Under the pieces are notes generated by a model. That model was given only the letters and a program-made list of their open reading frames with translations. It did no database searches and was not told the origin of the DNA. From positions 20,737,770-20,801,769 of the forward strand of contig NC_052669.1 in the NCBI RefSeq assembly GCF_016802725.1: a stretch of 64,000 bases of DNA, given 5' to 3'. Positions 19,501 to 30,968 of this stretch are shown piece after piece (the stretch's first letter is position 1; each line of letters opens with the position of its first letter). The translations under genes and the position numbers were made by a program. Source of the DNA: Solenopsis invicta. Its lineage: Eukaryota; Arthropoda; Insecta; Hymenoptera; Formicidae.

Positions 19501-21274
19501 TTATACTCGCGATTTTTATAGTTGGTTTTGAAAAAAGTGAAATAAATACCTCTTAAAGTCAAGTATTGGATAGTAATTATTAGGATTAATTCAGTAATTA
19601 AGTAGATATTCATTAAGCGTGTCTCATAAAATTTAAATATGTTCTATTTAGATTATAGCTTGTTCAAAAATTATATTTTTCATAAAATTGAAAGATTTCG
19701 TGAAGCTTATATATTTTTTCTTTTATTACATGATTTTATATTTTACATTTTACTATAATCGATATACAGTTTTTATTACAATCGATATGAAAGTGTATAT
19801 AACAATGATGTAGTTGAACAATTCAGGTAGGGTAGTTTTAGTTCTCTAATCGTACGGTAAGCTTTGTGTACTTAAGAGCTGACGACCGGAGTTGACACTC
19901 AATGTTGTTTCATGTGATACGTTATGGCAACGGCTACTACTAAATTATTTACAAGATTATCCATGAAAGAAATGGCTATCGCAATCGGCGTTCGTTATTT
20001 TTAACAGATTTAATCTTTCCCAGTTTCTCCAAAAATTCTTAGATCTTTGATTTATGAAACATTATTTAATGTTTGTTATTATTATTCATCGCAATATTCG
20101 TTAATATTGAATTAAAATATACCTTGCGAAATAAAAAAATATAAGATCAACATTAAGCTTAGCATTGACTATCCAGATTACAGTTCCGCTGTCAATTAAC
20201 TTTTGTGAATAGCGTTAAGGGTGAAGGCACGTGTCGAGCACACGCCGCTGTTTGCATCTCGTTGAGTTTGTTAGCACCTTCTATGTTTACTTGTCGGCGG
20301 TGATTTTACGCTCAACGTGAGATCTCATAACAGATAGGTAGCGTATCGATTTTATTTAATATTCTATTTAATATTGATTTAATTTAATATTATTCAAAAC
20401 GAGAATAAATGTAGATTATTTGATTAAAAAGATCAATTAGATTTTATTTGATTAAAAAGTCAAAATCATATTAAATTTTTAGACAAAAAAAGATGTTTGG
20501 ATTACAACTTCAATTGTATAAATATTTCAGTTGTATAAACAATGCAAACAATAATTCACGTAAATTTAAAATGTTTCTAATTAGCATTGTTTTATTATTT
20601 CTAAAGTGAGAATTGGATTCTTTATCTAAGTACCCAAGAAATGTTTTTTTAAATATACAATTATTTATAGAGATACTTTACTTACCCGCTGTATTCATGC
20701 CCACGGAGAAACACTTCTTTAGACGGCAATGTGGGCACCAATTTCGTCTGGCTTTGTCAATGATGCAGGATCCATCACTATCTGAAGGGTTATAGATTCG
20801 ATTATCGATATTGTGATATTTACAGCATCTCTCAATTCTTTCATACTGTTCTTCAGAAAGAACTGTTCTTTTTTTTTCATACTGGAATATCCTGTATATT
20901 GTGTTACTTCTATTACTAGTGTACAAACTTGTGCAAGTGAACAGTGCGCCGCGACGCACGGATCTCTTGAAGAAACACGAGCATCCATCGCAGCAATAAA
21001 CACCATAATGCTTTCCATACGATCGATCACCACATACTTTACAGGACACAGGCGTTGGTAGAGTTCTTCCTATTACGAAAGACATTACCGTTGTTTATCA
21101 GTTAAGATTTTTATATTGGGATTAATTTTAGAAGTTACAGTATTAATTATAATTAACTTTATTACGAGCAAATTAAAATTTTTTTAGTCGGCTAATTATT
21201 TTACACGCAATCCTATTATACACGTTGTCATTTTTTATCTACGACTGAATAAGTGGAAATAGATATTTACCCAT
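16564..21274 (-). CDS. PNR-like nuclear receptor of the NR2E group (Hr83/NR2E6 type), complete
   Basis: Six coding exons on the minus strand: 21271-21274 (ATG G only), 20929-21069, 20686-20781, 19178-19441, 17204-17512 and 16564-16796. All phases agree, giving 348 residues. Nuclear receptors bind DNA in the nucleus through two zinc modules. Module 1 uses C11, C14, C28, C31, with P-box region CDGCSCFFKRS, the form found in arthropod PNR-like receptors (Hr51, Hr83). Module 2 uses C47, C54, C64, C67, ending RNWCPHCRLKKCF. Then come AVQEERGPR and a hinge of about 80 residues. The ligand-binding domain (about 169-348) begins with a helix-3-like YEVSAQIFLAAIRNAR, contains ILRRGWSALFVLRAATWPVDL, and ends with FAPIIGDVDLERVI, an AF-2-like tail. 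The domain is short, as in Hr83. The intron at 20782-20928 is 147 nt and stop-free, so its retention would add 49 residues in module 2. An alternative start at 21085 (MSFVI) needs no first intron. I cannot decide between Hr83 (NR2E5) and the PNR-like NR2E6 reported from bees. Confidence 0.88.
16797..17203. other. Last intron of the nuclear receptor gene
   Basis: A GT-AG intron on the minus strand, almost filled by a family A MITE (16922-17176). Confidence 0.7.
16922..17176. mobile_element. MITE family A, copy 2, in a receptor intron
   Basis: Begins CACGGAAAGAACGGTT after TATA, continues TATCTAAAAATTTAGCTGGAT, and ends with the mirrored TTATTTTCAGATCTATATTTTAAGTTAAATTTTTA and AAATTATTTTTTCCAT. 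The middle carries GGACATCC-type blocks shared with other copies. It sits wholly inside the intron and leaves the splice sites untouched. Confidence 0.75.
17718..17957 (+). repeat. 240-bp intronic repeat, copy 1
   Basis: Direct copy of 18528-18770 at roughly 80% identity by eye. Shared landmarks are GCGCGCTACAA, ATTACATAATTTCATA, CAAATTACAAATTGAAT, GTCAAAATATGCGAT and the CACTTTTTCAGATA end. Its origin is unknown. Confidence 0.8.
18528..18770 (+). repeat. 240-bp intronic repeat, copy 2
   Basis: Second copy of the unit at 17718-17957, same orientation, with small insertions and deletions such as an extra ATACTTTGAGATTTTGAG register shift near 18722. Confidence 0.8.
18810..19078. mobile_element. 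Palindromic MITE-like element in a receptor intron
   Basis: The left part (AATTCTTATTAACGAATTAAAATTATATTAAG, then TAGAAATAC) is mirrored by the right part (GTATTTCTATTACGG, then ATAATTTTAATTTTAATAAGAATT). Length is about 270 bases and there is no coding capacity. Confidence 0.65.
19442..20685. other. Intron of the nuclear receptor gene, no features seen
   Basis: The intron between the end of the DNA-binding domain and the hinge exon. A slightly GC-richer patch lies at about 20210-20340. No repeat or second gene is visible. Confidence 0.6.
20782..20928 (-). other. In-frame, stop-free 147-nt intron inside the second zinc module
   Basis: The donor ACAA|GTTTGT and acceptor CCCTTCAG|ATAG join C47-T-N-S-D-G-S-C54, the right spacing for PNR-like receptors. 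The intron is 49 codons long without a stop and in frame on both sides, so an unspliced mRNA would still encode a receptor with an enlarged D-box. Confidence 0.7.
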
Positions 21275-23781
21275 TTTTTGTTTCACTGCAATAACGATTC
21301 ACGTAAATCTTGTTCTCGTGATTGAAATGTGAAATCACGCGACGATATCCGAGCAATGATCAAGGCGATCGTGTCCGACCGGGCTCGCGAACGAAGACAA
21401 ACTCTGTCACGACGTGGAACGCACCCCTATTCAGGGGAAGCATAATTCGTTGGTGGTGGAAATGGACGGTGGTAAGTTGGACTTGTCCGACATGTCACTT
21501 CGAACGTCAAAACGCGAAAGGATAATATTTACGGTAGACTGATCGAGCGTGACACCATTGTTCGATAGCGAAATTATTCCAGAATCGAGACAGCCGTATT
21601 CAACTCTTCGGCACGGTAAAAAGGAAGGTGACGATTATTTAAAATTTTGCAAAAGAAATAAGCACACAGTGATATTCAATAATTTTTTTTTGTAGAAGTA
21701 AAAATTGCACAATCTTTTTATTACAAAAAATTTTATTTCCTTGATTTACAATATCGTTGAATGCTTTCTTGGAGGATACATAAAAATACGCAAAATAAAA
21801 CTTCACGGTTTAATTTATTATTTCCTGCGTTGTTATAATAATCATTCTGAATTTTACTCAACAGAAAAGCTTTAATTTCTTTTATTCATCAGCGATAAAA
21901 AGATTATAAAAAAGCGTCTGATTTTACAGATATTATTGTGCATCGTTATTATAGTATTCTTTATATCATCGTCTAGTACTGTATCATATAATAACTTGTT
22001 TTTCTTTTTACATACAAAAGTTTAAGAGACAATTTCAAATTATTCTATAATATTGCTATTACCGCGAGAATTTTAATGAACTAAAGAAGTACAAAATGTG
22101 ATTGATTTATTCGTTTCAGTATTATGAATAGAATTTCTCCTTCTTTAGTTCGAAAAAGAAACGCAACTTCTCTGTCGTCTTAATTGAGTAAAATTATTTA
22201 TTGCGCATCGCAGAAGTAGTGTTACAGAGGAACTATACACAAAGATTCATTTTTTATCAACGTTAACTAAATATATTTATCAAGAAACCGTGGCGGCGGC
22301 TTCGTGTCAATAAATTATAAGAATGGCTCGTCAGACTTCTCTTATTTATCTTTCGAAGTGAATCATTATTGTATTCGTGCACGTGGGTTACGCTAAATCT
22401 GATAATATTGTATTCGTGCCTCGAGAAACCAACTTTATCCACTGCAATTAAAAATTCGCACTTATTCCATATAATTATAAATTCAATGTTTATTACGTTC
22501 ACTTATAAATCAAGTAATTACAATAAACAGTATATTTTTTTTTTGGTCATTGAAGAAAAACATTTCGTGCAAAACTCAGCACATATTTTAGTTAGTCGTG
22601 GAGAGCCACAGATAAACGTCCGAATTCAGTACATAGCAGTAGATAAAGCAATAAAATTATCGAGGCCGAAAAAGTCTATCTATTCCTAATATTGCAATAG
22701 TTTATCATGAAGATTATTTACAATTAAGTACTCTGGTTGCGCGTGCAGCATTTGTGTAACAAAAAAAAATTAGGATATTGGACATAAGTATAAAAAATAT
22801 TATTTCAACACTTAAATAACAAAGGCATCTTTTTCTTTTATAATCAGAAATGTTACTGTCTGATCAGAAAATTGAAAAGATAAGCGTGATAAGCGCGAAT
22901 GTCTCTTTCATTGCTCTTCGAATATAGAAATCATATTTCTATTTGTTGCACACGAGCCTTGCCAATAATCTGTCATTTTTATTAAGTATCTTTGCTCTTT
23001 TGTCAAACCAGGAAGCACTCTCTCGCACTAATTATAACTGAACTATTTACACGTATCGGATATTCGAACGCAAAAAGCGCGTAGTTAAATATGGAAATGT
23101 GCTGCTTCTCATTATTAGCATTTTATAGTTTCGTCCCATTTCCGGGCCGCTATTCCAATTATTACCGCTAAACGAAATGATTTTCAGTACGCGTCGTCTT
23201 TTGTAATATTCTTTATAATCCCTGTCATTGACTAGAGATCCCAGTTCTCTACCTGCCTATTAACGACACGTTTAAATTTAAAGTTTTTTTTTTACGACAC
23301 GATTCATAATATTTCATCTTCTCTTAAATCATTTTATTACACACATTAAAGCGTTCGCGCCTATATTTCTATATGAGATAATTAAAAACTTACGTACTTT
23401 CTCGAGAAATAGTACCCATTTCTTGGATTCATAGTATTTCAACTTCTATCACCAGAGAGTGAAATTTTTTTCTTTGAATTTTAAAACAATTTGCACGTCA
23501 CTGACTAGTCCCATGTTGTAGAAGAACTTTCTTCCACACACTTGTCAAAGAAGTGTCTTAACCGTTAACTCATTATTCTTGATCTCTTTTCCAAAATACA
23601 ATCGGATTAAAATTCCAATTACAATCTTCAATTCTAAATTATTAGAAACTTCATGATCTTTCATCATGTAAGTTTCTCGGTGAATTCTTGCCCATACTAA
23701 AGAACAGTCTTCTTCATCTTTCAACGCGTCTGAATTTATTTTCAAGACGATTCTAGCGAATGAACTTCAATTGCTAAACAA
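21275..23781. other. Intergenic region between the nuclear receptor and GATA genes
   Basis: 21300-21640 is GC-richer and may hold the receptor's 5' UTR and promoter. From about 21650 to 23780 it is AT-rich and includes the presumed 3' UTR of the GATA gene. Open frames at 22263-22689 and 23545-23933 have no family resemblance. Confidence 0.5.
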
Positions 23782-24070
23782 TTACGAGGACGCGAGTAAT
23801 TTCGCTGCTGTAGTGACATGATGTTGATGATGGTAGGGTGCCTCCTGGGTGCCGTAATAGCTCTGTTGTTGATGCTCACTGGTGATGGCGAGTTGATGAG
23901 GATGTTGATAATAAGATGAGTACGGCTGACCAACGACGCCGTCGCAGCTTCGCGGTTCCGTTTTCACAGCAGGTACGCTTCCGGTGGCCAGGAGAGAGGT
24001 ATGTCCGAGGTAAACGGGTCTATCGGTCGATGTCGACGAGCCCGATGACTTTGGCACCTCGATCTGATGC

Positions 24071-24105
<35 letters not shown>

Positions 24106-27100
24106 CTGCTGATTGTTCTTCAAGTCTGAACAATAGAAAAATAATCTTGGCGTTGATAATAAACTAGTAAATAATAACTAATAATAAACATAAGTAATAA
24201 GTACTCCGTTTAAAAAATTTGATAGAATTATATAAGAAAAAAATCGATATAATTCTTTCATGTTTTTGCTTCGTAAATATCAGATTCATTATCCTTTTAA
24301 ATAATAATTTAGTATATAATAATTTAGGCTATGTTCCGATATACACTGCTAGTAGTGAAAATTTATAGTTTATGATACATATATTATAAATTTTTTAAAA
24401 ATTTAATTTAATTTTTCTTTATTCTTTAACTCCAGAATTTGTATTTTTTTAAATATATAAATAGTTTAATATTTCTTACGTACACACACGCACATATAAA
24501 ATCCATCATTTTTAATATATATAAAGCAAATCGTAATTTTCAGATTGAATTAGATGATTTGATAAGTTGTTAGAAAAACGTACGTGATTAGATTAGAATT
24601 TAATCGTTTGAGTAAGATATTATTAAGAAACGATAGAGCTAGATAACTCCTTTAGTAGTTCAAATATAGATTAAAACAATAACTTTAAATTTAGATAACA
24701 TTTCAGTAAAATTTAAATCTATTTTTATTATTTACTATTAGACTTTAAACGAGATAAAGAAATTGGAGTAAACTAATCGGCAAATATTTTATACGCACAA
24801 AAACGATATAAAGGAAATTACTTGTATTAACATATAATAATTGCAATTAAAAATAAAAAATAAGTTTATAAAGTTTTGAGTGACAAATTATATAAAATTA
24901 AAATAATTACGATTGTCTTCTTCAGAGTTTACTTACATACTAAAATATAGGTTTATTATTTATTTTATATTTTTACATTTCGTACCTATTTATCTCACAA
25001 ACACACACACACGCACACGCGCACGCACACTCTCACACACACACACACATGTATAAAAAAAATGTAACCTGTGGAAGGAGAGGATGTAGTCGAGGCAGTG
25101 GTTTCATGATCCCCCTGAGACGATCTAGCATTCTGTTCTGGAGTTTTCTTCGGTTTTCTCTTTCTTGTTTGTATACCATCCTTCCGCATGGCTAGCGGCC
25201 TATTGACCCCATGCAACTTGAAGTATAACCCGCAAGCGTTGCATACTGGCTCACCCTCGTTGTTACGCCTCCACAAGGTGGTGGTGCGGGTGCCGCAGTT
25301 TGTGCAGCATAGCCCGAGTCGCCTTGTCGCGGTCTGAAATTCCGACATCTGTCCCATTTGTAACGCAAAATGACTCAATTTATGCGAACGCAATTATCGT
25401 AATTAGACAAGATATTCTTAGAAGTACCAGACAGACATATCAAAAGAGAAACACTTTTAAAAGGCACACTTCATGAATATTAAAGATGAAACAACTCAAC
25501 AAATGAAAATATTTGTAAATATCCCGTTAACATTTTTATGCTAAAAGTCAGCGTTAAAAGTTAAATCCTTTCTCAACTACAACACATCATGTTGCTTTTT
25601 ATGACGTAAAAAAATAAATGGCTCTTCGTAAAATACACGTAGATGTATTGATGAAATTTTATTATGATCATTCATGGATAAACTTACCAGGCGTTTTGAG
25701 GGCTTTATGAGCGGCCTATTCATGCCGTTCATCTTGTGATAGAGTCCACATGCATTGCAAAGGTAATGGCCAGTGCCGTCTCTTCGCCAGAGCGGCGTCG
25801 ATATCGCGCCGCAATTCACGCACTCGCGACCCTCACCGAATTGGAAATCCATCGCGGTGTCTGTAATCATTTTCATATTCAATTGATTAACGATGATTAA
25901 TTATTTTATTCAACTGTCGAAGGCGATCAATTAAAATTTGAAATTATACAAAATATATTGACGTAAATTTTAAAACACTTATAGTCGCACAAGTCTCGAA
26001 AAAGGGGCTATGCATAATAAAAGGAATAGAGAATTAAGGAGCAGTTGAATATATTCAATAAGAAACATTCTGCATGTTCAACTATTTCTTATTCTTTGTG
26101 TTTCCTGTTTCCTATTTTATTTATTGTCCGTGAACCCTAAAAGATTTAAATTTAAATGCCTGTAAACTAAAGATTTTTGATGAACTAAAGAAATACAACG
26201 AAAAATTTAGCTACCTGCATAGTTACAAAAGTGATTTAAAATGCTATAAGAATATTAATTAAAAATTAAGTTATAATATTTATTGAAACGTCACACGTTT
26301 TATTGTAATTGTTTAATTGCACAGTCACGTCCGATATTTTTAAAATTAATAAAATGCGATAAATAGTATGCAAAATTTTATTAATGATTATCAAAAAAAT
26401 TTATTCTTCTAATTTTACGCAGTTAAAGCCAATAGGGCTTTCATGAGAAGCTGTTTGGGTTAAAACAAAAGTTCGTTGCGTTGTTTAAGTGACATTCAAA
26501 GATAATATTTAAATATTTGTGCATAGATTTATTTAACTATATGTCGCTACGAACTTTTGTTCTGACTCAATAAATACATGTTGAAATTGCAACAATTGTG
26601 TTTTCAATAACACAAGTCACTTTTTACTGAGATCTGCATCGATCATACCTTCTTATATCCCACTGCTTTTCCAAGTTTCTCTTCCCTTATCGCGCAACGT
26701 CCGTCTTATATTTTTAATGCTAATTTTACTCGTGAAAATCCGGGAATCGGCTTTATTCGCGCCGAACTGACGAGATAAGACCTCGTTCTTTACGTCTTAT
26801 CTAGACGTCTCGAGGACGCTCGTAGAAGCGGGATTTAAAGTTAGACGGCGAGAGAAGGCATGGCAGAGAGAATGCGCGACGGACTGTTCCCGCACTCTCC
26901 AGAGGAAGCATCCGCCCGCGCGCTGCCTCTCTGAACCGATTCCCCGTCGGTACGCCGTAAAACACTTGACCGCGGGATCGACCCGGCTCACTTCAAAGGC
27001 ACCGCTATCACTTATCCATCGCACATGGCCCGCCGCGTGTACGGCAGCGAATAGCATCCGCGAAGGAAAGTAGCTTCTTTCTCTTCGCCTCGGCGCGGCG

Positions 27101-28849
27101 CAGCGTTTTTCTCTCGAGCGGCGCGGCGCTGTCACGAAGTCAGCGTTAATCACAAAGTCAAATGCTTCTCTTCACACGCGCGTTAATACGACATTTTATT
27201 GTCGAGTATCATTAAAAAATTCACAGCTCTACGCTCGCGAATAATACTTAGCTATAAAATCTTGTAAAAAGCTAAATGAGACAATATTGTCAAGCGGTTG
27301 CCATTACCGCGCATGATTTACTTAGAAAGTTTCAATTAGAAAGTCCTGTCGACTGTCGGGCCGTTGAGGACATGGAAATCAGAGGTTTACCGAAAAAGTT
27401 TTCAAGTGTCGCACCGCAGGAACGCGCGCTCAAGAATTCCAAAGGTACCCCCTCACGAACTTCGCGATATCGTCTGCGGTTTCGATAAACTAATCGGCAC
27501 CATAGGAAATTGCATGCCTACGTATCTTATCGCTGCCGCATACGGGTAGTTCCCATAACTTTTGTTTTTCTTTATCATTGAGCGACTTCACGCGTGATGC
27601 ACGCCAACGAAAAGCGATACGAGTACCTTAGTTTTCACGGGCCATCGCGAACAAATTTAAAGTGTACGGCAGGGAAGGCTAATGAAATCCGCTACGTTAG
27701 TGATATTTTTACGTCGCAGTGCATAAAAGTAGCGCCTACAATATAATATTACGGTCACGTCAACTATTATTATAATACAGTCACGAAACAAATTGCCCAC
27801 AGACACATTGGATATTCATTCATTTTATAAATTCACTAAACATAGGGGAGCATTCTTGGGGAAAACTCGATTAGAAGTGAAAACTGATGCATTTCTACTA
27901 AAGTATATTTTTTATTTGTAACATAAAAAAATGAACTTCTGATATCTCGTGCGTTCATACGTATAATTTTATTAATTTCTTAATTTATCTTGAAATTTAC
28001 GCTTTAAGACTACTTTAGTTTTATGTTATTTGTTTTCATAAATTGTATTAAAACTAAAAAAAAAAATTGATTATCAATTTAACATAAAATATTCAAATAA
28101 TGCAATCATATTATGTTAAATTAACGGGGGTAATTTTAAAAGTTTAACATAAAAATTTTAACAAGGACCGGTTTTAGCATAAAATGTTTTTACCGTGACG
28201 CAAGAGACTTTTATATCTCGCATTTACTTTTGCCGCAGCATGAGTTTATTACTTGTTTCCGGGGTAAAATAGCAGATATGTGCATTTTTTGTTAAATAAA
28301 AAGAATCACGTGTACGAACCATAAGGCGATGCACGTTGGAAGCCGGTACCGTCGTAGGCGCGCCACGAGGACATCATCGCGACGTTCTGCGCGTAGAACG
28401 GTGCAGCTGCGGCCGCGGCGAGGGTCGAATGAGGATGCGCCGCGTGCGGATGTCCCGCGTGCGGATGACCGGGTCCAGCGTGCGGCCCCATCGCCGCCGC
28501 GGTGCCGCTCGTGTGTCCGGCGAGCGCGTGATGCGCCGCGTACGTCTCCACTCCGTGCTGCCAGGACGCCGTCTTCTCCCTTCAAGGATCAAAGCACATT
28601 TTACATTCAGTTCTTTCGAGCGCGCGTGGCGCATGTATAACGACCAAATGATCGACTGTACCATGCGGGCGAAGGGGAGGTTGGGAAGGAGTGATATTGC
28701 GCCGCCGTAGCTGCGGATGGAATCGGTCTGGACGACGGAACGTAGACGGGCGCTTGGAGCTGCTGCCCGTGTTGCTGCTGCTGCTGCTGGGACTGCTGCT
28801 GGTAGTCGGAACTTGCGCCGTACCCGCCACTTCCGCCCCCGTGGAACAT
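23782..28849 (-). CDS. pnr: Pannier-type GATA transcription factor, complete coding region
   Basis: Five coding exons on the minus strand: 28662-28849, 28320-28579, 25688-25860, 25069-25333 and 23782-24125. All phases agree and give 409 residues. GATA factors bind WGATAR sites in the nucleus; in insects Pannier patterns dorsal tissue, heart and thorax. Two C-X2-C-X17-C-X2-C zinc fingers are intact: N-finger C163, C166, C184, C187 and C-finger C217, C220, C238, C241, followed by the basic tail RKDGIQTRKRKPKK. The residues MDFQFGEGRECVNC before the N-finger and MFHGGG at the start are typical of Pannier. The N-terminal part holds a Gln-rich stretch, a His/Gly/Ala repeat region (HPHAGHPHAAHPH) and WRAYDGTGFQRASPY. 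The C-terminal exon carries about 14 consecutive Gln. An in-frame stop just upstream fixes the ATG at 28847-28849. The exon 2 donor (ATG|GTTCGT) and the exon 2 acceptor (CTTGAAG) are weak but phase-consistent. Serpent is the main alternative and is less likely. Confidence 0.9.
24063..24112. repeat. CAG/CTG repeat coding for polyglutamine in the GATA factor
   Basis: Mixed CTG/TTG triplets on the plus strand, read as about 14 CAG/CAA codons on the minus strand. They lie at the start of the last exon of the GATA gene. Confidence 0.9.
24327..24395. mobile_element. Truncated relative of the 13735-14092 palindromic element
   Basis: GGCTATGTTCCGATATACACTG followed by a degenerate TAGTTTATGATACATATA matches the left end of the 13735-14092 element; the rest is missing. 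Confidence 0.65.
24999..25050. repeat. (CA)n / (CACGCA)n microsatellite near a splice donor
   Basis: A CA repeat interrupted by GC, within 20-70 bases of the exon 4 donor (25068) of the GATA gene, on its intronic side. Confidence 0.9.
25861..28319. other. Intron 2 of the GATA gene
   Basis: AT-rich, except for a GC- and CpG-rich block at about 26640-27640 that stands out clearly. That block has several overlapping open frames but no family resemblance, and is more likely regulatory (an intronic enhancer or an alternative promoter for a form lacking the N-terminal exons). From 27830 to 28270 nothing is seen. Confidence 0.5.
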
Positions 28850-28876
28850 CCTCCTCGAGAGCTACCACCGTGGCAT
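28850..28876 (-). other. 5' UTR piece of the GATA gene with acceptor and 4-codon upstream ORF
   Basis: A pyrimidine-rich tract (28882-28911 read on the minus strand) leads to an acceptor ...CGGACAG at 28877. The following exon begins ATGCCACGGTGGTAG, a start codon with three more codons and a stop, then 12 bases later the true ATG. At least one further 5' exon must therefore lie to the right. Confidence 0.55.
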
Positions 28877-30522
28877 CTGTCCGAAAGGAAAAAAAGAAAA
28901 AAGAAAAAAGATGAATTAATAATACTGTTCGAAGCTTTTTTTCGTATAGGTAGTTGTAGAGGAGAAGAAGATGTTATGGTTATTGGACATTACGGTTACT
29001 CTTATTATCTTCGTTATTATGTGACGAATTCTAACAATTGCTCATGTAGAATTGTTCGTTTAATAGCCCGCCGTCTTTTAGTTGCGCTACTATGCCAATA
29101 CACAATAGCTGACAATTGTTACAAGGCATTTTTATTTTTGAACACTTTTAAACTTTTTTAACGTACATTTTAGTACTTATTTCCTCATTGTTTTTTTAAC
29201 TTGAGCGTATTATTACACGAATGTATGTACGCTAAAGTGTTTTTTTTTTGTTATTTAAATTTTTATTTAGCTATACACATTTCGAGTTATTTTAAAGAAT
29301 AACATGCGATTTTGTTAATATGGCTTTTTTTAAGTGAAATTTTCGTATAGAAATATTTCTTCAATAAATTGAGTGTCACTCTAAAGTGTTCAAAAACATT
29401 AGAATTAATATTAAATAAGGATAAAATGATATTTTTAATGTTTCTGAACGCAGGAAAATTTATAAGATGGAAAATTAAAAAAATATAATTTAGTAACAAA
29501 ATAGTGTTTTTTAAAGTAAACCAATTTAACAAAATTTTTTTGGGCTAACCATATTACTATCATTTTCTCTCTTTCATCGATTATGCAGTGCATCATATTT
29601 TTGTATTATAAATTACATTCTAAGTAATAAATATTTCATAATTTGGAGTCTAGAATCTATTAAACAACACTTTAACGAATATAATCGTTTGATTTCTATA
29701 TTGATTATTAACAAAGTTATTCAGTAAAATGAAAATAGATGCCGAATTATCCCCTCCTCTATATGTCCGATTGAATATTGTATTCTAGGCGGGTACGGTA
29801 AATTTTATTGAGCCTCTCTTCGTAAGATTTTTAGTAATTGATTTTGCTGTTCGCGTATTTTTATAATCCGTAAATTATAATTAATCATTTTTATAATAAC
29901 GAAACTATGAGTCCTCTTAATTTTAGAAAAGTAATTCCTTTAGCCGATGCCGGCAGTATAAAATACAAGTGCAAAGTACGGCGGCGAGTACTTTGCGTGT
30001 TAAAGGGTTGCCGCCGGCAGCCTCATTTTGCTAACACAGAAAGATATATCGTTACGCCGGTAATACGGAGAAGCGGCAATAATACATCCTGCCGTAGATA
30101 ATGTTAATGATCCCTTTAGAGCCGATAACCGGCCGTGCATATTGAGATCCCGCCGAGCGTCATGTAAGACGACGAGCTAACGCGGCATGGGCCGCCCATG
30201 AGACCAAGGATGATCGTGAATAAATGCCGAATCCTGTCATGGTCGCCGTCGGACCTCCTCTGTCTTGTTTGTCCGTGCGAAGGAACGGATTTTGCGCTCG
30301 CGGATCGGAAAACTAGAAGTCCTTCGACTTACTTGATCGAGTAACGCCTTTCAAAACATCAAATAAAATTGATTATGACAGGCAATAAAATTGACTGAAG
30401 GGGAATTTAACGTGAAATATTTTCTAGCGATATTTATGCGTGCTAATATGTGGCACGCGTATATATGTATACACGTTTCTCTAAACAAATGAACTATAAG
30501 TTTCGCAAATACATTTTCTCTG

Positions 30523-30840
30523 CACTGAGCAAAAAGTGTTTGGTATTTGTAGCTATTAGTTACACGATAAAATAATCATAGGCGCTCCATTTTATAGTTA
30601 TTACTGCTATAATGTTGCTAATAATAACCTTATGTTTATAATTCTACCAACTGAGAAGTATAATATAAATTTTTTTTAGTTTACGTATTTACTATTTACA
30701 TTTACATTACATACAGTAATAATAATTATAATTTACGTAGTTAAAATAACTATAAATATGTAGTTGGCACCGAAAATGATTATAATGTACAGTTAAATTT
30801 TGATAATAGCAACTAAGTGCTTTTTTCTCACTGTCAGTGT
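30523..30840. mobile_element. MITE family D, copy 1 (CACTGA ends)
   Basis: The left end CACTGAGCAAAAAGTGTTTGG with TGTAGCTATTAG is mirrored by the right end GATAATAGCAACTAAGTGC then CTCACTGTCAGTG. The interior is AT-rich with TATAATTATAATT-type mirrored pieces. A related element appears to be nested at 59155-59605. Confidence 0.6.
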
Positions 30841-30968
30841 GCTTTTATCAATTTGTACGCGAAGAAAGTTTTTTTTCTTAGAGTTTACTTTCAAAATCAT
30901 GATAGTCTTGAAATAACATGATATTTCGAAAAATATATGATTACATGATTTTCTTGAATCTATCAGTA

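Larger units (their letters stand above)
24126..25068. other. Intron 4 of the GATA gene
   Basis: AT-rich intron. It holds a truncated copy of the 13735-type palindrome (24327-24395) and, close to the upstream donor, a CA/GC dinucleotide tract. Confidence 0.7.

Noticed and set aside
16564..21274. Possibility that the receptor is Hr51 (unf) or tailless
   Set aside because: Tailless has a different module 2 (RNQCRACR type) and Hr51 has a longer ligand domain; the short ligand domain and WCPHC favour an Hr83/NR2E6 type, though not conclusively.
25577..25687. Extension of the N-finger reading frame past RLVSLSMNDHN
   Set aside because: This is intron read-through after the donor CTG|GTAAGT; the next exon begins TATRRLG in phase.
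26797..27153. 118-codon minus-strand frame in the GATA intron
   Set aside because: GC-rich block with no family resemblance and no phase-compatible splice sites that I can see.
28374..28868. 164-codon minus-strand frame and several plus-strand frames over the first GATA exons
   Set aside because: The exon phases, the zinc-finger continuation and the Pannier-like residues all support the other frame; these are shadows.
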